In this document: one piece after another, positions 25,976 through 35,997 of the stretch
Layout: the number at the start of each line of letters is the position of its first letter
How positions within the stretch are numbered: position 1 is the stretch's first letter
NCBI GenBank assembly: GCA_025454875.1
Contig: JALONP010000019.1
Location: 1 to 53,803, forward strand
Source: Bacteroidia bacterium
GTDB taxonomy: Bacteria > Bacteroidota > Bacteroidia > UKL13-3
Direction of reading: 5' to 3'
DNA length: 53,803 bases
The notes under the pieces: generated by a model
What the model was told of the DNA's origin: nothing
What the model saw: only the letters and a program-made list of their open reading frames with translations
The model's database searches: none
Program-made: the position numbers and the translations under genes

Positions 25976-27964
25976 ATGCATAAACTGTATTTATCTACTG
26001 CTATTGCCATTGTTAGTTTCACAACAGCATGCGCCAGCGACACAACGCAGGTAAAACTTAAGCCATTACAGCCCGAAGAACATCATCAAATTGCTTTTCA
26101 AACAAGCCTACAATTTGTAGCCAGCTACCATTACGCCAAACCCACAATTAATGATAGTTTTTCAACCAGGGCTTTTGATGAATACATCCAAAACCTTGAC
26201 CCTTCAAGGGTGTATTTTTTAGACAGTGATTTGCGCAATTTTGAACAATACCGTTACCAAATCGATGATTATGTTTTTAATGGAAATGTGGAACCTGCAT
26301 TTACCATTTTTAATACGTACCAACAACGGTTGAATGACCGTATCCAATACAGTTTAGCATACTTAAACAAAGGAATCGCGTTTAACCGAACCGACTCCTT
26401 TCAAGTAGACCGAGAGCGTGCTCAATGGTGTAGAAACGTAAATGAATTAAATGCACTTTGGGAGCAAAAGCTAACCTACGAATGCCTTTTGTTAAAGGTA
26501 AATGGTAAAGATACCAATAGCACTGAAACCATTAAAAAGCGCTACCTCAACTTGCTAAAATTTGCTGGTAAAACCAAAAGCGAAGATGTGTTTCAACTAT
26601 ACATGAATGCCATTTTAGAAACAACAGATCCTCATACCAACTATTTTTCACCACGCACAGCCGAAGACTTTAACCAAAGCATGAGCCTTTCATTAGAAGG
26701 AATTGGTGCTCAATTGCAAACAGAAAATGAATACACAAAAATTAGGGAAATAATCAAAGGTGGACCTGCTGATAAAAGTAAAAAATTGTTTGCAGGTGAT
26801 AAAATTATTGGGGTTGCGCAAGGTAAAGACAGCGATGTAGTGAATGTAGTAGACTGGCGCATTGATGATGTAGTGAGTTTAATCAGAGGTAAAAAAGGCA
26901 CTTCGGTGCGGCTGCAAATTATTCCGGCAAGCGAACCCAACACCACTAAGTATATTGATTTGGTGAGAGATAAAATTATGCTCGAAGACCAGTCGGCAAA
27001 AAGTGCTGTTAAAACAATTGATGTTGATGGTAAAAAAGTAACCTTGGGCGTCATTACACTTCCTACGTTTTACATCGACTTTGCAGCGCAACAAAGAGGG
27101 GACCGAAACTACAAAAGCACTACACGTGATGTAAAAAAACTGATTGAAGAACTTAAATCAAGCAAAGTGGATGGGATTGTAATCGATTTACGAAACAATG
27201 GTGGCGGATCATTGCAAGAAGCAATTGAACTAACAGGATTGTTTATGTCAACGGGACCTGTTGTACAAGTTCGCAATGCCGATGGAACTGTGAGTGTAAA
27301 AAATGATTATGATAAAGATATATTTTACAATGGTCCTTTAACCGTATTGGTCAATCGCTTTAGCGCTTCTGCATCCGAGATATTCGCTGCGGCCATTCAA
27401 GATTATGGGCGTGGTGTGGTTCTTGGAGAGCGTACATTTGGAAAAGGAACTGTTCAAAACATGGTTGACTTGAATGAATTTATCCAATACAACGGCAAAA
27501 AATTGGGCCAGGTAAAACTAACCATTGCTAAGTTCTACCGCATAACAGGAGGCAGTACACAACACAAAGGAGTAACTCCTGATATTGAATTCCCAAGCAT
27601 TTATGCTGCAGATAAATTTGGTGAAGATGCGAGTAAATATGCCCTCCCTTGGGATTCTATTCCATCGGCTACCTATGCAACCAGCCTTAATGTTTCGAGC
27701 AATTTACTAAACCAACTTAAAGTGAAACACAAGCAACGTATGCAAGCTAGCGCAGAGTATGGCTATTTGCTTGAAGATATTGCTTTGTTTGAAAAAGCAG
27801 ATAACGAACAGTATGTTACGTTAAATGAAGGCAAACTGCAAACAGAAACCAACCAAGAAGCGGATGCGAAAAAAGCTCGTGAACAGCAACGGAAAAAAAA
27901 CAACAAAGAAGGTGTTGACTTAATTTTGGAAGAGAGCGCTTGGGTTATCAGGCAACTCAATTAA
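25976..27964 (+). CDS. prc: Tail-specific carboxy-terminal processing protease (S41)
   Basis: The protein has 662 residues from ATG 25976; the longer frame overlaps the previous gene. A signal peptide (about 1-20) sends it to the periplasm. It degrades proteins marked at the C-terminus. The order is an N-terminal helical domain, a PDZ domain (about 225-325, LEGIGAQLQTE to IIPASE) and the S41 core. Catalytic Ser465 sits in FSASASE, with Asp476 in IQDYGRG and Lys490 in FGKGTVQ. The 11 and 25 residue spacings equal those of E. coli Tsp/Prc. A basic C-terminal domain closes the protein. Confidence 0.94.
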   Translation: MHKLYLSTAIAIVSFTTACASDTTQVKLKPLQPEEHHQIAFQTSLQFVASYHYAKPTINDSFSTRAFDEYIQNLDPSRVYFLDSDLRNFEQYRYQIDDYVFNGNVEPAFTIFNTYQQRLNDRIQYSLAYLNKGIAFNRTDSFQVDRERAQWCRNVNELNALWEQKLTYECLLLKVNGKDTNSTETIKKRYLNLLKFAGKTKSEDVFQLYMNAILETTDPHTNYFSPRTAEDFNQSMSLSLEGIGAQLQTENEYTKIREIIKGGPADKSKKLFAGDKIIGVAQGKDSDVVNVVDWRIDDVVSLIRGKKGTSVRLQIIPASEPNTTKYIDLVRDKIMLEDQSAKSAVKTIDVDGKKVTLGVITLPTFYIDFAAQQRGDRNYKSTTRDVKKLIEELKSSKVDGIVIDLRNNGGGSLQEAIELTGLFMSTGPVVQVRNADGTVSVKNDYDKDIFYNGPLTVLVNRFSASASEIFAAAIQDYGRGVVLGERTFGKGTVQNMVDLNEFIQYNGKKLGQVKLTIAKFYRITGGSTQHKGVTPDIEFPSIYAADKFGEDASKYALPWDSIPSATYATSLNVSSNLLNQLKVKHKQRMQASAEYGYLLEDIALFEKADNEQYVTLNEGKLQTETNQEADAKKAREQQRKKNNKEGVDLILEESAWVIRQLN

Positions 27965-27980
27965 TAGAACGTGTAAACAA

Positions 27981-28631
27981 TTAACCTGGCATACGGCCAA
28001 TATACTTGTCCATTTCCTTTATTTGTTTCACCACTTGTTCGGTTTTAGGCTTAAGGGCTTTTGCTTTCGAAAAGTACATTTTAGCTGCTTTGTTTTCCCT
28101 GCGGTTTAAGTAAATCTGAACCATGGCTAAGTATGCCATTGCTTCACTTTCTTTATCAGGTAAACCTGAACGTATTGCCGCTTTTACTAACTTCTCCCCT
28201 TCTTTAAAATCGCTGCGTTGGAGCGCCATCATGCCTAACTGCAAACGGGTAGCTCCTTCTGTATCATTTAAACTACTCGATAATGAGGCACTTTTTTTTA
28301 GGTTCGCTTCAGCCGAAGTAAAATCCTGACGCGCCATGTCCATATTTCCCTTTAGGGTATAATAACTGCTTCTTATTGGCTTAATTAATAATCCCGGAAA
28401 CCAAATTGAATCAATTATTTTTTGCACCTCTTCAATATTACCTTCTTCCATGGGCTTTTGCACCAAGCGCAAAGGGCCAATGATAAAGTGAGAAAGCAAG
28501 GCAATAAAGGCTACAGTGTAGCAAATTACTGCCGTCCAAATATCAACAGTATACTGGGCAACAACTCCCAACACAATTAAAGCCAATCCTAACCAAAAGC
28601 GGTACTTGATAAGCAGGTTGTAAAACTTCAT
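27981..28631 (-). CDS. Membrane-anchored TPR protein
   Basis: The protein has 216 residues. Two hydrophobic helices (about 10-30 and 32-50) lie at the N-terminus. The rest consists of helical pairs that read as about three TPR units (SYYTLKGNMDMARQDFTSAE, then RLQLGMMALQRSDFKEGEKL and AMVQIYLNRRENKAAKMYFS), likely facing the cytoplasm. TPRs bind other proteins, and the partner is unknown. A terminator separates it from the upstream decarboxylase unit. Confidence 0.7.
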   Translation of the reverse strand: MKFYNLLIKYRFWLGLALIVLGVVAQYTVDIWTAVICYTVAFIALLSHFIIGPLRLVQKPMEEGNIEEVQKIIDSIWFPGLLIKPIRSSYYTLKGNMDMARQDFTSAEANLKKSASLSSSLNDTEGATRLQLGMMALQRSDFKEGEKLVKAAIRSGLPDKESEAMAYLAMVQIYLNRRENKAAKMYFSKAKALKPKTEQVVKQIKEMDKYIGRMPG

Positions 28632-28660
28632 GAATTTACATTTAAAATTACCAACAAAAC

Positions 28661-28688
28661 AGCCCGGCTTTAAGCATAAAGTCGGGCT
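28661..28688 (-). terminator. Terminator of the arginine decarboxylase unit
   Basis: AGCCCG-G-CTTTA pairs with TAAAG-T-CGGGCT across a 4-nt loop, with one G-U type mismatch. On the minus strand it is followed by TTTTGTT. It lies 24 bases past the stop of the 46-residue gene. Confidence 0.7.
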
Positions 28689-28712
28689 GCGGTTATATCA
28701 ATACTATTCGAA

Positions 28713-28853
28713 TTAATCTTCGATGATTACAATTTTGTCTACGTTTGGCGACTTAACGTTCACCAACTTGGTATTGAGCTTAATGGCTTGTTTGCGATCC
28801 ATTGAAGCATTTTTATTTCTTCTGTCTTTTCTTTTTAAACGTGTAAATGCCAT
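28713..28853 (-). CDS. 46-residue basic protein downstream of arginine decarboxylase
   Basis: The frame runs from ATG to TAA and encodes 46 residues that begin MAFTRLKRKDRRNKNASMD and end KIVIIED. The N-terminal half is strongly basic (TRLKRKDRRNK), and the tail is hydrophobic and then acidic. The strand and spacing (63 bases after the decarboxylase stop) and the terminator just after it indicate a real cotranscribed gene. I recall similar short LKRKDRRNK proteins in other Bacteroidota, but no function is known to me. The basic patch suggests nucleic acid or ribosome binding. Confidence 0.65.
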   Translation of the reverse strand: MAFTRLKRKDRRNKNASMDRKQAIKLNTKLVNVKSPNVDKIVIIED

Positions 28854-28916
28854 GACTTATCAATTTTTAAGGGCAGCGAAAATAGGTATTATATTGATTT
28901 ATGCAAAACATTTTGA

Positions 28917-30320
28917 TTAATAACCCAAAATTTTCATCATGGATTCAGCATTTTGTTCTTCTGCAAAAACCTGGTAATCAAAACTTCCATCAGCATTTTG
29001 GTCAATTACAATATGCTTTGGAGCAGGTACCAAACAATGTTGAATTCCGCCATAACCACCCAATGACTCTTGGTAAGCACCAGTATGGAAAAAGCCCATG
29101 TACAATGGTTCTGTGTCTTGCAGTTTTGGCATAAATACTTGGTTGGTATGGGTATCAGAATTATAAAAATCTTGGCTATCGCAGGTTAATCCTCCTAAAT
29201 TAATGCGCTGAAATTCTTTGTCCCATTGATTAATGGCCAATAAAATAAATTTCTGACCTATTCCCCACGTATCTGGCAATGTGGTGATAAAAGAACTGTC
29301 AATCATGTACCAAAACTCCTTATCATTTTGCTGTTTTTGACCAATGATTGAATACAAACTGCCTCCGCTCTCACCTACAGTAAATGAACCAAACTCCGTA
29401 AAAATATTAGGCTCTGGAACACCTCTCGAATCACAAATGGTTTTAATATAATACACAATTTGATCAATCATGTACGGGTAATCATGCTCAACTCCCAACG
29501 AAGTATAAATTGGCATTCCCCCTCCTATATCCAAGGTATCAAGATCAGGACATACCTCTTTCAAATCGCAATACACATTCACCAATCGGGTAAGTTCACT
29601 CCAATAATAGGTTGTGTCCTTAATCCCTGAATTCACAAAAAAGTGAACCATTTTTAGTTTAAACAACGGGTTGTTTTGAATTTGCTGAAGGTAAAAGTCC
29701 TTCACCGTTTTGCTGCTCATTCCCAGCCTTGAAGTGTAAACTAAAAAACCTGGCTCCTCTTCGGTGGCAATACGGATTCCTAGTTTAATTGGCTGTGAAG
29801 CATGGCGCTTGATTACATCCAATTCTTCTGGATTATCGAGTACACAAAACAAGTTTTCAAATCCATCAGCAACCATCTGATTCATGTTCCGTGCATAAGC
29901 ATCGGTTTTGTACCCATTGCAAATAATGTACTTAGATTTTGGAAACTTTCCCTTTTGGTGCATGCGCTGCAGCAAATCCAAATCAAAAGCAGATGAAGTT
30001 TCGATGTCGGCATCCTCTTTCAGCACTGCATCCAACACGAATGAGAAATGCGAACTTTTGGTGCAATAGCAATAGTAATAACTTCCTTTATAACCATAAC
30101 GCTCAATGGCCTGGTTAAACAATGTGCGTGATTTGTTTATTTGCGAACCGATTTTAGGAAGATAGGTGAATTTTAAAGGCGTCCCAAATTGCTTAATCAG
30201 GGCCATTAAATCAACATCATGAAAATACAATTGATTGTTTCGAACTTCAAAACCATGCCTTGGAAAATAAAAGGTTTGGTTAATTAAATCGATGTACTTG
30301 TTTTTAACCGGTAACGACAC
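28917..30320 (-). CDS. speA: Biosynthetic arginine decarboxylase, PLP-dependent
   Basis: The protein has 467 residues and starts with GTG (MSLPVKNKYI). It decarboxylates arginine to agmatine, the first step of polyamine synthesis. It has the alanine-racemase-type (fold III) PLP barrel. Lys88 in YYCYCTKSSHF should bind PLP, LDIGGGMPIY is the phosphate-binding glycine loop and FHTGAYQESLGGYGG lies in the C-terminal beta domain. The length suits the short Bacteroidota form, not the 630-residue E. coli SpeA. The ligand preference over diaminopimelate or ornithine is inferred. A 46-residue gene follows. Confidence 0.85.
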   Translation of the reverse strand: MSLPVKNKYIDLINQTFYFPRHGFEVRNNQLYFHDVDLMALIKQFGTPLKFTYLPKIGSQINKSRTLFNQAIERYGYKGSYYYCYCTKSSHFSFVLDAVLKEDADIETSSAFDLDLLQRMHQKGKFPKSKYIICNGYKTDAYARNMNQMVADGFENLFCVLDNPEELDVIKRHASQPIKLGIRIATEEEPGFLVYTSRLGMSSKTVKDFYLQQIQNNPLFKLKMVHFFVNSGIKDTTYYWSELTRLVNVYCDLKEVCPDLDTLDIGGGMPIYTSLGVEHDYPYMIDQIVYYIKTICDSRGVPEPNIFTEFGSFTVGESGGSLYSIIGQKQQNDKEFWYMIDSSFITTLPDTWGIGQKFILLAINQWDKEFQRINLGGLTCDSQDFYNSDTHTNQVFMPKLQDTEPLYMGFFHTGAYQESLGGYGGIQHCLVPAPKHIVIDQNADGSFDYQVFAEEQNAESMMKILGY

Positions 30321-30480
30321 GTATTGCTTGAGCTAAATGATGAAAACTAAAAAAGTAAAAAGAGTTGCAATGTTAGGAAAACTCTGTTAAGTAATCATCA
30401 ATTTTTTTTAAGCCTCCCAAATCGCCAAAGTGATATGCAAATGCATAAAAGTTGTGTTATGGCAAATATTTACAAACAGC

Positions 30481-30488
30481 TATATTTG
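30481..30488 (+). promoter_or_regulatory. Candidate -7 box of the TerC-family gene
   Basis: TATATTTG fully matches TAnnTTTG and lies 19 bases before ATG 30508. A start any earlier would fall upstream of this box, which supports the shorter protein. Confidence 0.45.
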
Positions 30489-30507
30489 CGGCTCATATCT
30501 GCGTTCA

Positions 30508-31254
30508 ATGCTCGAATTATTTTTAAAACCTGAAGCCTGGCTATCACTTATCACCCTAACTGTAATGGAAATTGTTCTGGGAATTGATAATGTGATTTTT
30601 ATTTCACTCGTAACCAATAAACTTCCCAAATCTGACCAACAGAAAGCACGCAGACTTGGAATTTTCCTTGCCTTGTTCATTCGCGTGGTATTGCTTGGGT
30701 TCATTAGTTATATTGTAAATGAACTAACCTTCCCGCTTTTTACCATATTAGAACACCCAGTTAGTTGGCGCGATATCATTTTAATGGCGGGTGGTTTATT
30801 TTTATTATACAAAAGTACACTTGAGATTTTTGAACTGTTAGAAGCAGACACACACGAAAAAAGTTCTAAATTGAAAGCTACGTTTTGGAACGTGGTAATG
30901 CAGGTTATTATCATTGATATTGTATTTTCATTCGACTCGATTATTACAGCAGTTGGACTAGCCAAAGATTTACCGATCATGGTTTTGGCCGTTGTCATAT
31001 CGATGCTAATCATGCTTTTTTTCGCTCAAGCTATTTCTTCATTTATCGACAAACACCCAAGTATTAAACTACTTGCCTTGGCATTTTTGTTAATGATTGG
31101 GATGTTGCTTGGTGCCGAAGCCATTGGATACCACGTACCTAAAGGTTACGTATATTTTGCAATGGCATTTTCAGTTGGTGTAGAAGTGCTGAACATGAAA
31201 ATGAAGAAAAAATCGAGCGATAAACCTGTTGAACTTAAGGATATTTACAAATAG
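30508..31254 (+). CDS. TerC-family integral membrane protein
   Basis: The protein has 248 residues and about seven helices. It shows the TerC signatures EIVLGIDNVIFISL near the start and DIVFSFDSIITAVGLA in the middle, with membrane-embedded acidic residues thought to bind metal ions. Relatives are linked to tellurium resistance and to manganese export or metal loading of exported proteins. ATG 30508 (MLELFLKPEAWLSL) is the family's usual start; the longer frame upstream adds 26 unlikely residues. No other ter genes lie nearby, so metal homeostasis is more likely than tellurite resistance. Confidence 0.9.
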   Translation: MLELFLKPEAWLSLITLTVMEIVLGIDNVIFISLVTNKLPKSDQQKARRLGIFLALFIRVVLLGFISYIVNELTFPLFTILEHPVSWRDIILMAGGLFLLYKSTLEIFELLEADTHEKSSKLKATFWNVVMQVIIIDIVFSFDSIITAVGLAKDLPIMVLAVVISMLIMLFFAQAISSFIDKHPSIKLLALAFLLMIGMLLGAEAIGYHVPKGYVYFAMAFSVGVEVLNMKMKKKSSDKPVELKDIYK

Positions 31255-31291
31255 TTCAAATACTTCATTTTACTATAGCGCAAAAGAATCC

Positions 31292-31987
31292 TTAAAAACT
31301 TGGCGCATAAGCAACCTGAATTTGTTCCGAAGTTACAGGGTGCTTAAACGAAAGGTACGTTGCACACAACAAAATAGCCTGATTGGCTAAAACAACCGTT
31401 GATTTGTATTTAACATCACCCACAATTGGATGCCCAATTGCCGAGAGTTGCGCCCTTATTTGGTGTTTTCTTCCCGTTAATAATTTTATTTCGAGTTTGG
31501 TATTTGCCCCTTGCTTTTCCAAAATGGTATACTCCAATTCAGCCTTTTGACTATGTGGCACTTCCTTTACATAAGCTTTCGAAATGCGTTTAGAGTCATC
31601 ACGTACCAAGTAATGCGTAAGTTTTGCATTTTTTTGTTGGGGGGTACCATGCACCAAAGCAGTGTATCGTTTGTCGACTCCTCTTTCTTGAAACAACTTG
31701 TTCATGCGAACCAATGCCTTGCTCGTTTTGGCAAAAAGTACAACTCCAGTAACCGGCATATCCAATCGGTGAATCACACCTAAAAAAACAGCTCCAGGTT
31801 TTTGTTTCGATTCTTTGATATACGCCTTCACCAAGTCTTCTAGTGCTGTTGGCTTACCCTCTTCGGGCTGCACGGGTTGTCCAGCCTTCTTCGCAACAGC
31901 AATTAAATGATTGTCTTCAAATAGGATTGTTACCAAAAGCGTATTTTTTATTGCGTGCGAATGACTTACTTTACCTAAAGACCCCAA
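31292..31987 (-). CDS. RluA-family RNA pseudouridine synthase
   Basis: The protein has up to 231 residues. The catalytic Asp76 lies in IHRLDMPVTGVVLFAKT. The ends of the fold show ILFEDNHLIAVAKKAG and TGRKHQIRAQLSAIGHPIVGD, the usual RluA core without an S4 domain. It isomerises uridine in rRNA or tRNA. No ATG is in frame. TTG 31987 is the longest start, and TTG 31936 (MVTILFEDNH) would give the family's usual N-terminus. It follows panB by 20 bases on the same strand. Confidence 0.88.
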   Translation of the reverse strand: MGSLGKVSHSHAIKNTLLVTILFEDNHLIAVAKKAGQPVQPEEGKPTALEDLVKAYIKESKQKPGAVFLGVIHRLDMPVTGVVLFAKTSKALVRMNKLFQERGVDKRYTALVHGTPQQKNAKLTHYLVRDDSKRISKAYVKEVPHSQKAELEYTILEKQGANTKLEIKLLTGRKHQIRAQLSAIGHPIVGDVKYKSTVVLANQAILLCATYLSFKHPVTSEQIQVAYAPSF

Positions 31988-32007
31988 TTGGGTATTTTAC
32001 AATGCTG

Positions 32008-32823
32008 TTAATATTGTTCTTTTTCGTTCGGAAAATCGACCGACTTTACATCCGAAACATAGCGCTCAACTGCATCTTTAATTTCATCATATAAGCTCAA
32101 GTACCTGCGTAAAAATTTAGGAGAAAATTCTTTGTTAATACCAAGCATATCGTGGCTTACAAGCACTTGCCCATCTACACCAGAGCCAGCACCAATGCCA
32201 ATAATTGGTATTTTAACTGATTGAGCAACACGTGTTGCTAATGATGATGGAATTTTTTCGAGCACAATAGCAAAGCACCCTGCCTCTTCAAGCAACCTAG
32301 CATCGTGCATCAATTTGGTTGCTTCTTCCTCCTCTTTTGCACGCACTTCATATGTTCCAAATTTGTAAATACTTTGGGGAGTTAAACCCAAATGTCCCAT
32401 TACCGGAATTCCTGCAGTTAAAATACGCTTAATTGATTCAACCACCTCTTCACCACCTTCTAACTTGATGGCATGAGCTTCAGCTTCTTTCATTATTCGA
32501 ATGGCCGAGTTCAGAGCTTCTTTCGAATTGCCTTGGTAAGAACCAAATGGCAAATCAACTACAACCAACGCTCGTTTTACCGCCCTGATTACAGAAGCAG
32601 CATGTGCAATCATATGGTCGAGCGTTATCGGCAGGGTGGTTTCGTAACCATGCATTACATTACTGGCCGAATCCCCAACCAATAAAATATCAATTTTAGC
32701 GTCATCAAAAATACGGGCCATCGAATAATCGTAGGCGGTAAGCATCGATATCTTTTCGCCCCTTAATTTCATTTCTTGAACAATATGGGTGGTGATTTTT
32801 TTCACCTCTTTGTAGGTACTCAT
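32008..32823 (-). CDS. panB: 3-methyl-2-oxobutanoate hydroxymethyltransferase
   Basis: The protein (271 residues) makes ketopantoate from 2-oxoisovalerate and methylenetetrahydrofolate, the first committed step of pantothenate and CoA synthesis. It is a TIM barrel with [16 protein letters not shown], the metal site [37 protein letters not shown] and GHLGLTPQS. The final [15 protein letters not shown] binds substrate. Length and motifs are normal. The pseudouridine synthase gene is cotranscribed downstream. No panC or panD is in the window. Confidence 0.95.
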   Translation of the reverse strand: MSTYKEVKKITTHIVQEMKLRGEKISMLTAYDYSMARIFDDAKIDILLVGDSASNVMHGYETTLPITLDHMIAHAASVIRAVKRALVVVDLPFGSYQGNSKEALNSAIRIMKEAEAHAIKLEGGEEVVESIKRILTAGIPVMGHLGLTPQSIYKFGTYEVRAKEEEEATKLMHDARLLEEAGCFAIVLEKIPSSLATRVAQSVKIPIIGIGAGSGVDGQVLVSHDMLGINKEFSPKFLRRYLSLYDEIKDAVERYVSDVKSVDFPNEKEQY

Positions 32824-32949
32824 ATGGTAAAATTGGTATCACAAAAGTAGCCAAAGCAAACGCTTAACCAAATGCAACCCTTTTGCCGCAAATACGAACT
32901 TGCATAAGGATACACAAACTGCTAATTATTCTTCTATATTCGCAACCGC

Positions 32950-33939
32950 ATGAAAAACAATCTCTTTTTATACCTATACATTCTTTCAGCAACCCTCTTG
33001 TTTTCGTCATGTGATAATGAGGTTGATATCAATGCCAAATGGGACGAAATTCCAGTGGTTTATGCATTAATGGATGCCTCATTAGATACCCAATATTTTA
33101 GAATTCAGAAAGTGTATCAAAACGATGTAAACACCAGCGTATCAGAAGCCGCACAACAATTTGACTCTATTTATTTTGATACCAATATGGTGGTTGAAGT
33201 ACTATCAAGTGCTAACGAAAGGTTTAGATGCGATACCGTTTCAGCAGCAAAGTCAATTGGTTTTTTTGCATCAAAAGGACATTTCTTGTACCGGTGTATC
33301 TTTAAACCCAATGCTGCATTTACCTACCGACTTGTATTAACCAGCCGTAAAACCGGTAAAGTATATGGATCCGAGCCACAAAGGCCAATATTGGGTTCGT
33401 CTAATGTTGAAGCTAGTCCTATTCTGGTTCGTCCTTACAATATCCAAAACCTTATCAGACATAGGTTTCAACCTAATACTGCAGTTACAGCATATGATAT
33501 TTTGCTCCGTTTCTATTATAAAGAGTACCCAACATCAAACCCTGCAGATGTAAAACAAAAATATGTAGACTACCCTTATGAATACGCTTGGTTAGTGAAT
33601 ACGAATCAAGCCAAAACAAGCACGGTAACGTCTAATGCTTGGATTGGGTACTTAAAAACACAACTCACATTTGCTCCAAATACCACTCGTGAATTTGATA
33701 CATTGGCCTATGTGGTTGTAGGTGCATCTCGCGAATTGTATAATGCTTACCAAACCAGCATCCCCAGTACTTCGATTGTACAAAAACGAACTGATTACAG
33801 CAATATCAGTGGTGCCCTTGGCATTTTTAGCAGCAAATTTGAACAAATTCGCTTTGCCGAATTGCGCAATACCACACCCGGCATGCGTGACTCGAGCGTT
33901 ATTTACCTCGTACAAGACCTGCCTAACTTTATTTATTAA
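32950..33939 (+). CDS. Lipoprotein, possibly DUF4249-like
   Basis: The protein has 329 residues with a lipobox (LLFSS-C, Cys21), so it is likely attached to the outer membrane. The mature protein is beta-rich, with an N-terminal strand run (INAKWDEIPVVYALMD) like that of DUF4249 lipoproteins linked to TonB receptors, but no receptor gene is adjacent. A TATATTCG box (5 of 6 to TAnnTTTG) lies 7 bases before the start. The function is unknown. Confidence 0.6.
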   Translation: MKNNLFLYLYILSATLLFSSCDNEVDINAKWDEIPVVYALMDASLDTQYFRIQKVYQNDVNTSVSEAAQQFDSIYFDTNMVVEVLSSANERFRCDTVSAAKSIGFFASKGHFLYRCIFKPNAAFTYRLVLTSRKTGKVYGSEPQRPILGSSNVEASPILVRPYNIQNLIRHRFQPNTAVTAYDILLRFYYKEYPTSNPADVKQKYVDYPYEYAWLVNTNQAKTSTVTSNAWIGYLKTQLTFAPNTTREFDTLAYVVVGASRELYNAYQTSIPSTSIVQKRTDYSNISGALGIFSSKFEQIRFAELRNTTPGMRDSSVIYLVQDLPNFIY

Positions 33940-33949
33940 GCCCCAAAAC

Positions 33950-33997
33950 TGACATTTTTTCCCACCTTATACACTGCTGTGAGGTGAGTAAATGTCA
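33950..33997. repeat. Inverted repeat between the lipoprotein gene and dnaK
   Basis: TGACATTT (33950-33957) pairs with AAATGTCA (33990-33997), and an inner pair CACCT/AGGTG (33963-33967 and 33982-33986) extends the structure. No T-run follows. It may end lipoprotein transcripts or be a control site for dnaK, whose promoter region carries a further TGTCA. Confidence 0.45.
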
Positions 33998-34027
33998 TTG
34001 TTTCAAGCTAAACTGCCATAATAGTGC

Positions 34028-34043
34028 TTGGCACTGTCATTGA
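34028..34043 (+). promoter_or_regulatory. Sigma-54-like -24/-12 promoter of dnaK
   Basis: TTGGCAC, five bases, TTGA. GG (34030-34031) and GA (34042-34043) are separated by 10 bases, the spacing of sigma-54 promoters (consensus TGGCAC-N5-TTGC), with A instead of C at the last position. The start codon is 37 bases downstream. The same pattern lies upstream of lon. Confidence 0.5.
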
Positions 34044-34080
34044 TAAATAGAAGCCAATAACTAATTATCACAACAATACT

Positions 34081-35976
34081 ATGAGTAAAATAATCGGAAT
34101 TGACTTGGGAACAACCAACTCCTGCGTTGCCGTAATGGAAGGAAATGAGCCAGTTGTAATTGCAAACAGCGAAGGTCGCAGAACAACCCCTTCGATTGTA
34201 GCCTTTTTAAAAGATGGTGAACGTAAAATTGGTGATCCCGCCAAGCGTCAGGCCGTAACCAACCCTAAAAACACCATTTATTCGATTAAACGTTTTATGG
34301 GTCATACGTACAGTGAAGTAGCTTCTGAGCTTCAACGTGTTCCTTACGCAGTAGATAAAGGCGATAACAATACCCCACGTGTAAATATTGATGGCAGAAT
34401 GTACACACCTCAAGAAATATCAGCCATCATTTTACAAAAAATGAAAAAAACTGCCGAGGATTATTTAGGACAAGAAGTTAAAGAAGCTGTAATTACAGTA
34501 CCCGCGTACTTTAATGATGCACAACGACAAGCAACCAAGGAAGCTGGCGAAATTGCGGGCTTATCTGTAAAACGAATCATCAACGAGCCTACTGCAGCAG
34601 CACTTGCGTATGGTTTAGATAAAAAAGGCAAAGACCAAAAAATTGTGGTATTTGACTGCGGAGGAGGAACACATGACGTATCAGTACTTGAATTGGGCGA
34701 TGGCGTTTTTGAAGTTAAGTCAACCGATGGAGATACACACTTAGGTGGTGATGATTTTGACCAAGTAATCATCGACTGGTTAGCAGACGAATTTAAAAAT
34801 GATGAAGGCATCGACTTACGCAAAGACCCAATGGCTTTGCAACGTTTAAAAGAAGCTGCAGAAAAAGCCAAAATTGAACTTTCAAGTTCAACCCAAACAG
34901 AAATCAACTTGCCTTATATTATTCCTGTTGATGGAATTCCGAAACATTTGGTTAAAACCTTGAGCCGCGCAAAATTTGAACAGTTGGCCGATTCATTGAT
35001 TAAACGCACAATTGAACCTTGCAAAACCGCTCTAAAAAATGCAGGATTGCAAACAAGCGATATTGATGAAGTAATTTTAGTTGGAGGCTCTACCCGTATC
35101 CCAGCTATTCAAAGTGCAGTTGAGTCGTTTTTTGGTAAAACTCCATCAAAAGGGGTTAATCCCGATGAGGTTGTTGCCTTGGGAGCTGCTATACAAGGTG
35201 GTGTAATGACCGGTGAGGTAAAAGATGTATTGCTACTAGACGTAACTCCACTTTCATTGGGAATTGAAACCATGGGTGGTGTAATGACAAAACTAATTGA
35301 TGCCAACACAACAATTCCAACCAAACGCAGCGAAACATTTAGTACAGCAGCCGATAACCAGCCAAGTGTAGAAATTCACATTTTGCAAGGCGAACGCTCA
35401 ATGGCTCGCGATAACCGTACCTTAGGCCGTTTTCACTTAGATAGCATTCCTCCTGCACCAAGGGGTGTACCTCAAATTGAGGTGTCGTTCGATATTGATG
35501 CCAACGGTATTTTGCATGTGAGTGCAAAAGATAAAGGCACAGGTAAAGAACAAAAAATTCGCATTGAAGCAAGTAGTGGTTTGAGCGATGAAGAAATTAA
35601 ACGCATGAAAGCAGAAGCGGAAGCCAATGCAGAAGCGGATCGCAAAATCAAAGAAGAAGCCGATAAAATTAATGCTGCAGACAGCTTGGTTTTCCAAACT
35701 GAAAAACAACTTAAAGAATATGGTGATAAGTTGCCAGCAGATAAAAAAGAAGCCATTGAAAAAGCTGTTGCGGAGTTGAAAAAAGCACATGAGAGCAAAG
35801 ATATTGCTGCTATTGATGCTGCAATGGAAGTGTTAAATACAGCATGGACAGCAGCAAGCGAAGATTTGTATAAAGCTACCCAAGAGGCACAAACTGCTTC
35901 GGCTGGAGACAACAACTCAAGTAGCGCTGCTAATGAGCCAAAAGTGCAAGATGTAGATTTTGAAGAAGTAAAATAA
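34081..35976 (+). CDS. dnaK: Molecular chaperone DnaK (Hsp70)
   Basis: The protein has 631 residues with the full Hsp70 order: an ATPase domain (about 1-380) starting [19 protein letters not shown] and carrying [15 protein letters not shown] and [12 protein letters not shown], a substrate-binding beta domain with [16 protein letters not shown], and a helical lid ending in a Ser/Asn/Ala-rich tail and [10 protein letters not shown]. It folds and protects proteins with DnaJ and GrpE, which are not in the window. CGGGTHDVS differs from the common GGGTFDVS by His for Phe, a mild change. Confidence 0.98.
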   Translation: MSKIIGIDLGTTNSCVAVMEGNEPVVIANSEGRRTTPSIVAFLKDGERKIGDPAKRQAVTNPKNTIYSIKRFMGHTYSEVASELQRVPYAVDKGDNNTPRVNIDGRMYTPQEISAIILQKMKKTAEDYLGQEVKEAVITVPAYFNDAQRQATKEAGEIAGLSVKRIINEPTAAALAYGLDKKGKDQKIVVFDCGGGTHDVSVLELGDGVFEVKSTDGDTHLGGDDFDQVIIDWLADEFKNDEGIDLRKDPMALQRLKEAAEKAKIELSSSTQTEINLPYIIPVDGIPKHLVKTLSRAKFEQLADSLIKRTIEPCKTALKNAGLQTSDIDEVILVGGSTRIPAIQSAVESFFGKTPSKGVNPDEVVALGAAIQGGVMTGEVKDVLLLDVTPLSLGIETMGGVMTKLIDANTTIPTKRSETFSTAADNQPSVEIHILQGERSMARDNRTLGRFHLDSIPPAPRGVPQIEVSFDIDANGILHVSAKDKGTGKEQKIRIEASSGLSDEEIKRMKAEAEANAEADRKIKEEADKINAADSLVFQTEKQLKEYGDKLPADKKEAIEKAVAELKKAHESKDIAAIDAAMEVLNTAWTAASEDLYKATQEAQTASAGDNNSSSAANEPKVQDVDFEEVK

Positions 35977-35997
35977 ACAATCTCTTACAGGGTTGAT

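Noticed and set aside
30508-31254. Tellurite-resistance locus
   Set aside because: Only a TerC-family protein is present; terA, terB, terD, terE and terZ are absent.
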